NCBI GenBank assembly: GCA_002359055.1 | Contig: DEQC01000009.1 | Span: forward strand, 14,647 to 47,931 | Length of the DNA stretch: 33,285 nt | DNA from: Flavobacteriales bacterium UBA3376 | GTDB lineage: Bacteria > Bacteroidota > Bacteroidia > Flavobacteriales > Weeksellaceae | Direction of reading: 5' to 3' | In this document: positions 7,928 to 15,224 of the stretch, piece by piece | Position numbering within the stretch: the stretch's first letter is position 1 | How the letters are laid out: each line of letters starts with the position of its first letter | The notes under the pieces: model-generated | What the model was told of the DNA's origin: nothing | Databases searched by the model: none | Seen by the model: only the letters and a program-made list of their open reading frames with translations | Translations under genes and position numbers: made by a program

Positions 7928-8398
7928 ATGGATTTAACGAAAATTATTTCAATTTCAGGAATGCCAGGCTTGTATAAATTAGTGGCTCAAGCCAAAGGTG
8001 GTTTTATTGTAGAGGATTTAGAAAAAGGAAGAAAAACAACTATTTCAGCTCAGAAAAATGTTAGCTTATTGGAAAATGTTGCCATTTACGGAATAGCAGA
8101 AGAATACCCACTGAAAGATGTATTCACTCGTATTTACAATAAAGAAAACGGTGGCCCAGCCATCAGCCATAAAGAATCAAGTGAAAAGCTAAGAGAATAC
8201 ATGGAAGAAATTTTGCCAGAATATGACGAATCAAGAGTTTATAATTCTGACTTGAAAAAATTATTCCAATGGTACAACCTTCTACAAAGCAAAGATTTGA
8301 TAACTCCAGCTCCAGAAAATTCTGAAGAAAATCTTGAAGAAGTTCAAACCAAAGAAGATACAGTAGAAGAAAATTCAAACGATCAAAACCAAGAATAA
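7928..8398 (+). CDS. DUF5606 family protein
   Basis: This 156-residue acidic cytoplasmic protein has no signal peptide or membrane segment. Its first 50 residues (TKIISISGMPGLYKLVAQAK, then GGFIVEDLEKGRKT) look like a small beta-barrel domain; the middle part is helical, and the tail from about residue 125 is a low-complexity run rich in Glu, Asn and Asp. I recognise it as the DUF5606 family, which is conserved in Bacteroidota and of unknown function. It sits between def and mazG with gaps of 16 and 10 bases, which suggests one transcript and a housekeeping role near translation or nucleotide metabolism; that role is inference only. Confidence 0.8.
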   Translation: MDLTKIISISGMPGLYKLVAQAKGGFIVEDLEKGRKTTISAQKNVSLLENVAIYGIAEEYPLKDVFTRIYNKENGGPAISHKESSEKLREYMEEILPEYDESRVYNSDLKKLFQWYNLLQSKDLITPAPENSEENLEEVQTKEDTVEENSNDQNQE

Positions 8399-8408
8399 AA
8401 TAAATCCA

Positions 8409-9173
8409 ATGAATTCACGCAAAAAACAACTCAAAGCTTTCAACAGACTGTTGGACATCATGGACGATTTGCGTGAAAAATGCCCTTGGGATAAAAAACA
8501 AACCATGAAATCGCTCAGATACCTCACTATCGAAGAGGTGTATGAGTTGTCCGATGCGATTTTAGAAAATGATAAAACCGAAATTATGAAGGAATTGGGC
8601 GACCTTTTCCTTCATTTGGTTTTTTATTCGAAAATAGCTTCTGAAACCAATGACTTCGATGTAGCTGATGTACTGGATTCCGTTTGTGAAAAGTTAATTT
8701 ATAGACATCCACATATCTATGGCGATGTGAAAGTGGCAAACGAAGAAGAAGTCAAACAAAATTGGGAAAAACTCAAATTAAAAGAAGGAAAAAAATCCGT
8801 ATTGAGTGGAGTTCCTAACTCACTCCCGGCCGTTGTCAAAGCTTATAGAATTCAAGAAAAAGTAAAAGGCGTTGGTTTTGAATTTGAAAATTCTGATGAT
8901 ACTTGGGCTAAAGTTCAAGAAGAAATCAATGAGTTCAAAGCTGAAACTGATCAAAATAAAAGAGAGGAAGAATTTGGAGATGTATTATTCTCATTAATCA
9001 ATTACGCCAGATTTACAGGAATCAATCCTGAAGACGCTTTGGAAAGAACCAACAAAAAGTTCATCAATCGATTTCAACAAATCGAAGAATTGGCTGAAAA
9101 ACAGGGAAAAAACATCTCTGAACTCACTTTAGAAGAACAAAATCAGTTGTGGGAACAAACCAAAAAGAGTTAA
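8409..9173 (+). CDS. mazG: Nucleoside triphosphate pyrophosphohydrolase MazG (two-domain form)
   Basis: MazG hydrolyses (d)NTPs to NMP and pyrophosphate, cleaning the nucleotide pool. The 254-residue length matches the full two-domain enzyme. Domain one has KCPWDKKQT (24-32), the Mg-binding E-E-x-x-E in TIEEVYEL (Glu42, Glu43, Glu46) and ELGDLFLHL (62-70). Domain two has VQEEINEFKAE and EEEFGDVLFSLINYARF. It follows the DUF5606 gene after 10 bases. A second, single-domain MazG-like protein is encoded at 32483-32809. A weak TAACAT/ATGTTA inverted repeat follows the stop, but I do not call it a terminator. Confidence 0.95.
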   Translation: MNSRKKQLKAFNRLLDIMDDLREKCPWDKKQTMKSLRYLTIEEVYELSDAILENDKTEIMKELGDLFLHLVFYSKIASETNDFDVADVLDSVCEKLIYRHPHIYGDVKVANEEEVKQNWEKLKLKEGKKSVLSGVPNSLPAVVKAYRIQEKVKGVGFEFENSDDTWAKVQEEINEFKAETDQNKREEEFGDVLFSLINYARFTGINPEDALERTNKKFINRFQQIEELAEKQGKNISELTLEEQNQLWEQTKKS

Positions 9174-9230
9174 CATCCAACTTTTAATGTTAAAAACTAT
9201 ATTATCTTTTTTTATGCTCAACAATCCCAT

Positions 9231-9238
9231 TAAGTTTG
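9231..9238 (+). promoter_or_regulatory. -7 promoter element for the T9SS cargo gene (TAAGTTTG)
   Basis: This is a perfect TAnnTTTG element 25 bases before the ATG at 9264, consistent with independent transcription of this gene. Confidence 0.5.
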
Positions 9239-9263
9239 GCGCTTAAATTTTAAGAAAAGATAT

Positions 9264-10181
9264 ATGAAGAAATTTTACTTTTTAGGCTTGGCGTTGGCAT
9301 CGAGCTTTGTAATTTCACAAGAAACAATTTCCTTTGAAGCAAGTGAAGGATTTGAACTCGGAACCCTCCACAACCAAAACGGCTGGACGGTAACCGAAGG
9401 TAGCGACGGTTTTTTGGCCAATCAAATTATTACAGACGAAAATGCTTCGGACGGAAGTTTTTCATTTAAAAATTCTTACGAATCTGATTTTGATTTCCAA
9501 TGGTTCCCAATTTTCGGTGCCGCGAAGGAATTCGACACTCAATTTTCCAATGAAAACTTCAGTATTTCCTATGATATTTTGGTAACCGAACAAATGGGTG
9601 CCGACTTTGAGTTTACGATTTTTTCAAAAGACGAACTTGACGAATATTATCCGATTGCTGGTGTAGGAATGGAATACCAGGGCAATATGTACGTGATCAA
9701 CAGTATCGATTACGGTTATGATACGGTGGGAAATGTGACTTGGGAAGCAAACCAATGGTACAACATCAAAGTAGAAGTGACGCCGGAAACACTGAATTAT
9801 TTTCTAAATGATGAATTGGTGTACACCGGCGAAAATTACAATTCCGTGGACATAGCCGGTTTCAATATGTTGCACAACAATTATGGCGGAAGCGCTTTTT
9901 ACGACAATTTCCTAATCTCAACCGAAAATATGAATGTAAATGACTTGATATCAAATAGTTTAAAAGTCTATCCAAATCCTGTCAAAGATATTCTAAACAT
10001 CGAAATTCCATCGAATAAAAAAATCAAAGACATTGATATCTTCTCTTTAACCGGAGAAAAACTGATGCATTCTGCTGCGGTTGAAAGTTTAAATCTAAAT
10101 CAACTTTCCAAAGGAATTTATATTCTAAAAGTTACTACCGAAAACGGTCAGATTTTGACACAGAAAATCATAAAACGTTAG
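9264..10181 (+). CDS. T9SS type A-sorted secreted protein with jelly-roll-like domain
   Basis: The 305-residue protein starts with a signal peptide (MKKFYFLGLALASSFVISQ, cut near residue 19-20) and ends with a type A C-terminal sorting domain: LKVYPNPVKDILNIEIPS from 233, then DIFSLTGEK, and the final GIYILKVTTENGQILTQKI. From T9SS knowledge it should cross the outer membrane and be released or anchored on the surface after the C-terminal domain is cut off. The middle (about 20-215) is beta-rich and resembles a LamG/concanavalin-type sandwich, for example EANQWYNIKVEV and the closing SAFYDNFLIS. No catalytic motif is visible. By eye the gene is richer in G and C than its neighbours. A terminator follows, so it is a single-gene unit. 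Confidence 0.88.
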   Translation: MKKFYFLGLALASSFVISQETISFEASEGFELGTLHNQNGWTVTEGSDGFLANQIITDENASDGSFSFKNSYESDFDFQWFPIFGAAKEFDTQFSNENFSISYDILVTEQMGADFEFTIFSKDELDEYYPIAGVGMEYQGNMYVINSIDYGYDTVGNVTWEANQWYNIKVEVTPETLNYFLNDELVYTGENYNSVDIAGFNMLHNNYGGSAFYDNFLISTENMNVNDLISNSLKVYPNPVKDILNIEIPSNKKIKDIDIFSLTGEKLMHSAAVESLNLNQLSKGIYILKVTTENGQILTQKIIKR

Positions 10182-10203
10182 TTAATATTCATAAATGCTA
10201 TAC

Positions 10204-10233
10204 AAACTCCTTCTTCCTGAAGGAGTTTTTTTT
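10204..10233 (+). terminator. Rho-independent terminator after the T9SS cargo gene
   Basis: A 10-bp perfect stem (AAACTCCTTC paired with GAAGGAGTTT) with a 5-base loop is followed by an unbroken T run. It begins 22 bases after the stop codon. Confidence 0.9.
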
Positions 10234-10291
10234 ATACAGTTCCTTCCTGTTAAAGCTTTGTTAAACCCGGTTTCAACTCCCAACTAATTCT

Positions 10292-10350
10292 TAACTTTGC
10301 ATTTATTTTCAAGCCATTATGCAATTCAAAATCCATTCGGAATTTCAACC
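10292..10350 (+). repeat. 59-bp direct repeat, upstream copy (duplicate of the uvrB promoter and start)
   Basis: These 59 bases match 11117-11175 at 58 positions. They include the promoter box TAACTTTG (10292-10299), the short leader, the ATG (10319) and codons 2-11 of uvrB. The single mismatch changes codon 2 from CCA (Pro) to CAA (Gln). Flanking sequence differs on both sides of the two copies. The upstream copy therefore carries a working-looking promoter and start codon but no uvrB body. Confidence 0.95.
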
Positions 10351-10369
10351 GAGAACGTTATTATTATGA
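10319..10369 (+). CDS. Truncated UvrB leader peptide (16 codons), coupled to the next gene
   Basis: The duplicated uvrB start opens a 16-codon frame, MQFKIHSEFQPRTLLL. Its first 11 residues match UvrB (MPFKIHSEFQP) except residue 2. The stop TGA (10367-10369) overlaps the ATG of the following gene (10366-10368) as ATGA, the usual arrangement for translational coupling. It is either a decaying gene remnant or a small upstream open frame that delivers ribosomes to the next start. Expression is not shown by the sequence. Confidence 0.55.
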   Translation: MQFKIHSEFQPRTLLL

Positions 10370-11073
10370 AAATTCATTGTTTAATAATTTATATTTTAAT
10401 CTTCCCTATTTTATCCTATTCACAAGAACTTCTTGAAGATAATCCAAATTGGTCAAAATATTCAAAAGTGATTGAAGTCAATCCTGAGTTTAAAGATTCA
10501 AAAAGCGTATATATCTTGGAAGATGGAAAGGTAATTAAGACTCAAAACTTTATAAAAGATTCTTTAGTTTATTCTGAAACCTACATTTATGACAAGCAGA
10601 ACAATGTAGAAATGATTATCAAGGATCTAAGGAAGGATACTATCAAATTATATAATCAATATCCATTCGGTGATTTATTAGAATATGATAAAGATTTTTA
10701 CTACAGCTATAATAAAAACGGAAAATTAGTCTCTAAATGGAAAGAAGGATTTCTCCCTTCAATAAGCTATTCATATAATGAAACTGAACTAATAGATCAG
10801 ATTGTCTCAATAGAATTGACAAGTCATGGTTTTCTACAGAGAACAACATCCTTTTTAAAATATAATAAATGTAATAATGTTATTGAGTCCAAGTCAGTAA
10901 AAGAAAAAGCCCAGTCCATTTCTCAAAAAAATGAACCCGATTTAGACAATGCTAAAATCTCCCAATACGTTTATAAATACAACAACCGAGATTGTATCTG
11001 GACTAAAAAATACTTAGTTGAAAACGGCAAGAAAAAATTAATTTCTACTCGAAAATTGATAAAACCAAAATAA
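10366..11073 (+). CDS. Secreted protein of unknown function with YD/RHS-like strand repeats
   Basis: The 235-residue protein from ATG 10366 begins with a signal peptide (MKIHCLIIYILIFPILSYSQ, cut near residue 20) and no lipobox. The frame extends upstream to 10297, but that extension lacks a signal sequence at its N-terminus and overlaps the promoter box, so I reject it. The body has repeated short tyrosine-rich strands (TYIYDKQNNVEMI, FYYSYNKNGKLVSK, QYVYKYNNRDC), similar in style to RHS/YD or YwqK-like repeat proteins common as small secreted proteins in Bacteroidota. No enzyme motif is visible. The gene is AT-rich, unlike the T9SS gene before it, and lies exactly between the two uvrB repeat copies, suggesting it was inserted there. 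Function unknown. Confidence 0.75.
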   Translation: MKIHCLIIYILIFPILSYSQELLEDNPNWSKYSKVIEVNPEFKDSKSVYILEDGKVIKTQNFIKDSLVYSETYIYDKQNNVEMIIKDLRKDTIKLYNQYPFGDLLEYDKDFYYSYNKNGKLVSKWKEGFLPSISYSYNETELIDQIVSIELTSHGFLQRTTSFLKYNKCNNVIESKSVKEKAQSISQKNEPDLDNAKISQYVYKYNNRDCIWTKKYLVENGKKKLISTRKLIKPK

Positions 11074-11080
11074 CCTCTTA

Positions 11081-11114
11081 AAACTTTTCAGGTTTTTAAA
11101 ACCTGTCAGGTTTG
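11081..11114 (+). repeat. REP-like palindromic intergenic element (CAGGTT half-sites)
   Basis: The stretch holds three half-sites: CAGGTT at 11089, AACCTG at 11100 and CAGGTT at 11107. The first two form a 17-base palindrome (CAGGTTTT-T-AAAACCTG) and the last two a 13-base one (AACCTG-T-CAGGTT). It lies between the stop of the secreted-protein gene and the second uvrB repeat copy. It could be an intergenic REP/MITE-like repeat, a weak terminator (there is no long T run) or an operator. I see no second copy in the window. Confidence 0.5.
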
Positions 11115-11116
11115 CG

Positions 11117-11124
11117 TAACTTTG
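11117..11124 (+). promoter_or_regulatory. -7 promoter element for uvrB (TAACTTTG)
   Basis: This is a perfect TAnnTTTG element 19 bases before the uvrB ATG. The same box occurs at 10292-10299 in the upstream repeat copy, where it probably drives the secreted-protein gene. The sequence upstream of the box differs between the copies, so promoter strength may differ. Confidence 0.6.
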
Positions 11125-11175
11125 CATTTATTTTCAAGCCATTATGCCATTCAAAATCCATTCGGAATTTCAACC
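11117..11175 (+). repeat. 59-bp direct repeat, downstream copy (native uvrB start)
   Basis: This is the functional partner of 10292-10350 (58 of 59 bases identical). It covers the uvrB promoter box, leader, ATG at 11144 and first codons; the uvrB frame continues intact from it. Confidence 0.95.
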
Positions 11176-13153
11176 CACCGGCGATCAGCCCAAAGCCATC
11201 GAAACTTTGTCCAAAGGAATTATTTCCGGAGACAAATACCAGACGCTTTTGGGTGTTACTGGTTCTGGAAAGACTTTTACCATTGCTAACGTTGTTCAAG
11301 AAGTACAACGCCCAACTTTGGTATTGGCGCATAATAAGACTTTGGCCGCTCAGCTATATATGGAATTCAAAGAATTCTTTCCGAACAATGCGATTGAATA
11401 TTTCGTTTCTTATTATGACTATTACCAACCCGAAGCTTATGTTCCTTCCATTGGTTTGTACATAGAGAAAGATTTATCTATCAACGAAGAAATTGAGAAG
11501 TTGAGGTTGAGTACGACTTCTTCCTTACTTTCGGGCCGAAGAGATGTTTTGGTAGTTGCATCAGTTTCTTGTTTGTATGGAATTGGAAATCCTACAGAAT
11601 TTCACAAAAACATCATTGAATTAGAAACAGGACAAGAAATTAGTCGAACCAAATTTCTTCAAAACTTAGTCAGTTCATTGTATTCGAGAAGCGCCGATGA
11701 ATTTGGACGAGGAATGTTCAGGGTAAGAGGCGATGTCACAGATGTTTTCCCTGCCTATTCAGATCAAGCCATCAGGGTTCACTTTTTTGGAGATACGATT
11801 GAAGAAATTGAAACCATAGATCCTGGAACTGGGAAAGCAATCAATTCATTGGATAAAATCAATCTATTTCCAGCAAACTTATTTGTCACATCACCCGACG
11901 CTTTGAATAGAGCCATCAAACAAATCCAAATCGATTTAGGCAAACAAGTGGCGTATTTTCAAGAAATCGGAAAAACTTTAGAGGCCAAACGTCTCAAAGA
12001 AAGAACCGAATTCGATGTTGAGATGATGAAGGAATTGGGGTATTGTTCTGGAATTGAGAATTATTCTCGTTATTTAGATGGTCGTTTGCCAGGCACTCGT
12101 CCTTTCTGTTTATTGGATTATTTTCCAGATGATTATTTAATGGTCATAGACGAATCTCACGTGACCATTCCGCAAGTTCATGCAATGTATGGGGGCGATA
12201 GAAGTAGAAAAGAAAATTTGGTTGAATATGGATTTAGGTTGTCAGCAGCTTTGGACAATCGACCATTGAAATTTGAAGAATTCGAAGATTTACAAAATCA
12301 AGTCATTTATGTTTCGGCCACTCCTTCGAACTACGAATTAGAAAAATCTGAAGGTGTAGTCGTTGAGCAAATCATTCGCCCGACAGGATTGTTGGATCCT
12401 ATCATAGAAATTCGACCTTCATTGAATCAAATGGATGATTTAATGGAAGAAATTCAAAAACGTGCGGAAATAGATGAAAGAACTCTTGTAACAACTTTGA
12501 CCAAAAGAATGGCAGAAGAACTGACCAAATATCTCATGCGTTATGGCGTAAGAACTCGTTATATACATTCGGACATTGACACATTGGAAAGGGTTCAAAT
12601 CATGCAAGATTTACGAGCAGGATTGTTCGATGTATTGGTTGGAGTTAACTTATTGAGAGAAGGATTGGATTTACCTGAAGTATCTTTGGTAGCAATTTTA
12701 GATGCTGACAAAGAAGGTTTTTTAAGAGATCATCGTTCATTGACTCAAACTTCGGGAAGAGCTGCAAGAAATCTCAATGGAAGAGTAATTATGTACGCCG
12801 ATAAAATCACTAAGTCCATGCAAAGAACCATCGATGAAACCGAAAGAAGGCGAGAAATACAAATCAAATACAATCAAGACCACAACAAGAAACCTGAGGC
12901 TTTGAACAAAAAAATAACAGTCATTAATACCAAGGCTGAGCAGTTTGAAATCAATCCGTATGAACAGAAACCTTTGCATATCGTTGCCGCGGAACAAAAA
13001 GAAAAGTATGGAAAAATGTCTGAAGAGCAGAAAAATGAAAAATTAAATGAGTTGCAAAAATTGATGGAAAGTGCTGCTCAAAAATTGGATTTCATTGAAG
13101 CTGCGAAATACAGAGATATGATCAAAGAATTGAAAGAATTATCGGATCAATAA
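11144..13153 (+). CDS. uvrB: Excinuclease ABC subunit UvrB
   Basis: UvrB is the damage-verifying helicase-like subunit of nucleotide excision repair, loaded by UvrA and serving as platform for UvrC. The 669-residue length is standard. Walker A is GVTGSGKT at 37-44. The DNA-gripping beta-hairpin is the tyrosine-rich VSYYDYYQPEAYVP near 88-101. The Walker B-type box is MVIDESHVT, and helicase motifs TLVTTLTKRMAEELT, GVNLLREGLDLPEV and QTSGRAARN are present. The C-terminal UVR motif (about 628-662, KLDFIEAAKYRDMIKELK) contacts UvrC. The start is certain from the family N-terminus. Its 5' end is duplicated at 10292-10350 with a foreign-looking gene in between, but the gene itself is complete. Confidence 0.98.
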   Translation: MPFKIHSEFQPTGDQPKAIETLSKGIISGDKYQTLLGVTGSGKTFTIANVVQEVQRPTLVLAHNKTLAAQLYMEFKEFFPNNAIEYFVSYYDYYQPEAYVPSIGLYIEKDLSINEEIEKLRLSTTSSLLSGRRDVLVVASVSCLYGIGNPTEFHKNIIELETGQEISRTKFLQNLVSSLYSRSADEFGRGMFRVRGDVTDVFPAYSDQAIRVHFFGDTIEEIETIDPGTGKAINSLDKINLFPANLFVTSPDALNRAIKQIQIDLGKQVAYFQEIGKTLEAKRLKERTEFDVEMMKELGYCSGIENYSRYLDGRLPGTRPFCLLDYFPDDYLMVIDESHVTIPQVHAMYGGDRSRKENLVEYGFRLSAALDNRPLKFEEFEDLQNQVIYVSATPSNYELEKSEGVVVEQIIRPTGLLDPIIEIRPSLNQMDDLMEEIQKRAEIDERTLVTTLTKRMAEELTKYLMRYGVRTRYIHSDIDTLERVQIMQDLRAGLFDVLVGVNLLREGLDLPEVSLVAILDADKEGFLRDHRSLTQTSGRAARNLNGRVIMYADKITKSMQRTIDETERRREIQIKYNQDHNKKPEALNKKITVINTKAEQFEINPYEQKPLHIVAAEQKEKYGKMSEEQKNEKLNELQKLMESAAQKLDFIEAAKYRDMIKELKELSDQ

Positions 13154-13261
13154 GCAAAGATAAACCTATGTTAAAAATTCCTTTTTTCAAACAAATTTCA
13201 TTGAGGCTTTTCCTTTTACCTATTCTTATTACGACCTTTGCAAATCCTTAAAAAATAAAAC

Positions 13262-14422
13262 ATGAACAAAGGATTATTGGCATTAGCATTTGGTGGAATG
13301 GCAATTGGGATGACAGAATTCACGATGATGGGAATTCTTCCAGACATTGCTCAAGATTTAGAAGTTTCAATTCCTAAAGCTGCCAATTTGATAGCTTTAT
13401 ATGCTTTGGGAGTAGTTGTTGGCGCACCGACTTTGATTTTATTTTCAAATAAATATCCACCTAAAACCATGTTGATGATTTTGATGTTGATGTTTGTATT
13501 GTTCAACGGTTTATTTTCCATTGCGCCTTCCTATTCAACTTTATCCATTTCAAGATTTGCAGCGGGATTACCACACGGAGCCTTTTTTGGAGTAGGTTCG
13601 GTAGTTGCAACCAATTTGGCGAAAAAAGGAAAAGAAGCACAAGCTATTGCAATAATGTTTACAGGAATGACACTTGCTAATTTGATTGGCGTTCCCATAG
13701 GCACTTATGTCGGACACAACTTCTCTTGGAGAATTACTTATGGAATCATTAGTTTATTAGGTCTAATTACATTTTTCGCTTTATTATTTTGGATGCCAAA
13801 AGTTCATCAAAAATCAAAAACCAATTTATTCAAACAATTGGGTTATTTCAAAAGATGGCAATCTTGGTTATTAATAGCGATTATTTCTATAGGAACTGGA
13901 GGTTTATTTGCTTGGATTTCCTTCATTGCTCCTTTGGTAACAGAGATTTCAGGAGTTCATCCCAACCGAGTTTCTATCATCATGGTTTTGGTTGGACTTG
14001 GTATGGTGATTGGAAATTTGTTGGGAGGTAAATTGGCTGATACCATCAATCCAATCAAAGCCACTATTATCAATTTTTCGGCCATGGTGATTTGTTTGAT
14101 AGTCGTTCACTTTACTGCTCAGTATCATAGTATGGCTTATGTCATGGCATTTGTCACTGGAATGATTTCATTTTCTGTAGGAACGCCCATTCAAATGATG
14201 CTAATTCAAGATGCTAAAGGTGCTGAAACCTTTGCAGCTTCAGCTGGACAAGCGAGTTTCAATTTAGGAAACACTTTGGGTGCTTATTTCGGTAGTGTTC
14301 CTATCACTTTGGGATTTGCTTACGATACTCCTGTTTTGGTCGGAGCTGGTATGGCTTCCATAGGTGTCATGTTGACTTATGCTTTTTTGAAAGTTAAATC
14401 GAATGCAACTAAGACTGCTTAA
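13262..14422 (+). CDS. MFS transporter, DHA1/AraJ-like exporter
   Basis: This 386-residue inner-membrane protein is very hydrophobic, with about twelve predicted transmembrane segments, normal for the 12-helix major facilitator family. The first helix, GGMAIGMTEFTMMGILPDIA, is typical of the AraJ/SotB/Cmr group of drug-proton antiporters (E-F-x-x-x-G-x-L-P). It is followed by NLIALYALGVVVGAP and a helix-4/5 region RFAAGLPHGAFFGVGS. The GGKLADTINPIKAT loop matches the MFS motif between helices 8 and 9. The exported substrate cannot be read from the sequence. The gene follows uvrB after 108 bases with a near-consensus box (GACCTTTG, 13233-13240). Its last 14 bases overlap the 3' end of the opposing permease gene. 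Confidence 0.9.
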   Translation: MNKGLLALAFGGMAIGMTEFTMMGILPDIAQDLEVSIPKAANLIALYALGVVVGAPTLILFSNKYPPKTMLMILMLMFVLFNGLFSIAPSYSTLSISRFAAGLPHGAFFGVGSVVATNLAKKGKEAQAIAIMFTGMTLANLIGVPIGTYVGHNFSWRITYGIISLLGLITFFALLFWMPKVHQKSKTNLFKQLGYFKRWQSWLLIAIISIGTGGLFAWISFIAPLVTEISGVHPNRVSIIMVLVGLGMVIGNLLGGKLADTINPIKATIINFSAMVICLIVVHFTAQYHSMAYVMAFVTGMISFSVGTPIQMMLIQDAKGAETFAASAGQASFNLGNTLGAYFGSVPITLGFAYDTPVLVGAGMASIGVMLTYAFLKVKSNATKTA

Positions 14423-15224
14423 TGGCGAATTCCATGATGAAAATAAATATTGCCATACATAAAACGAAGTAAGCAAAACCTTGCTTCAATCGCGTGGGAT
14501 CTATGTATTTGGATAAATTCCCTCCGATTATAATTCCTATAAATGAAATCGATACAAAACTCAATAAAAAAGCCCAATCGATTGTCATATAAAAGAAATC
14601 TCCGCCGAAAAATCCTATCAAACTATTCATACAAACTATTACCATAGACGTACCCACAGCTTCTTTGATGGGTAATTTAGAAATCAACATCAAAGCGGGA
14701 ACCATCAAAAATCCTCCTCCTGCTCCTACCAATCCCATAAATAATCCTAAAGAAAATCCTTCGGTGATAATGAGTGGATGAAATTTAATTCCTCCGTTGG
14801 ATGGTTTTTTAATAGTTGTTTTGGATTGAAATGCCATCGTATAAAAAGCGATTAACATCAGAAAAGCAAACAAACCAAATATGAACATTCGCCTACTAAC
14901 CACAAAACCAAACACTTCAAACAAATCATCCGGCATCAATGGCAACAAAACCCTTCTCGAAAACAATACACCAAATATGGCTGGAATTCCAAAATATAAT
15001 ATCAAACTTACATTGACCATTTTGGCGCGCATCACTCTTATACTTCCCAAAATCGCCGTAACTCCTACGATAAATAGTGAATATGCTGTTGCTGTTTTCT
15101 CATCATATTTGAATAAATAAGCCAAAATTGGAACGGATAAAATAGAACCTCCACTTCCGGTCAAACCCATGACCATACCGATGAACAAAGCTCCGAAGTA
15201 TCCTATAATTTCTACTAAAGTCAT
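14409..15224 (-). CDS. Sulfite exporter TauE/SafE family membrane protein
   Basis: The 271-residue protein has about eight hydrophobic helices arranged as two similar halves, each opening with a glycine-rich motif: GMVMGLTGSGGSILSVPILA (about 17-36) and LGLFMGLVGAGGGFLMVPAL (about 159-178). This internal duplication is the hallmark of TauE/SafE (DUF81) permeases, linked in characterised members to export or import of sulfite, sulfoacetate and related organosulfur anions. The actual substrate here is unknown. Its start overlaps the stop of the upstream ABC-F gene by 4 bases (ATGA type), so the two are translationally coupled although no functional link is obvious. Confidence 0.92.
   Translation of the reverse strand: MTLVEIIGYFGALFIGMVMGLTGSGGSILSVPILAYLFKYDEKTATAYSLFIVGVTAILGSIRVMRAKMVNVSLILYFGIPAIFGVLFSRRVLLPLMPDDLFEVFGFVVSRRMFIFGLFAFLMLIAFYTMAFQSKTTIKKPSNGGIKFHPLIITEGFSLGLFMGLVGAGGGFLMVPALMLISKLPIKEAVGTSMVIVCMNSLIGFFGGDFFYMTIDWAFLLSFVSISFIGIIIGGNLSKYIDPTRLKQGFAYFVLCMAIFIFIMEFAIKQS

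Noticed and set aside
9171..9192. TAACAT...ATGTTA inverted repeat after mazG as a terminator
   Set aside because: The stem is only 6 bp, AT-rich and lacks a proper T run.
10297..10365. An N-terminal extension of the secreted-protein gene
   Set aside because: It overlaps the promoter box and would bury the clear signal peptide that starts at 10366.
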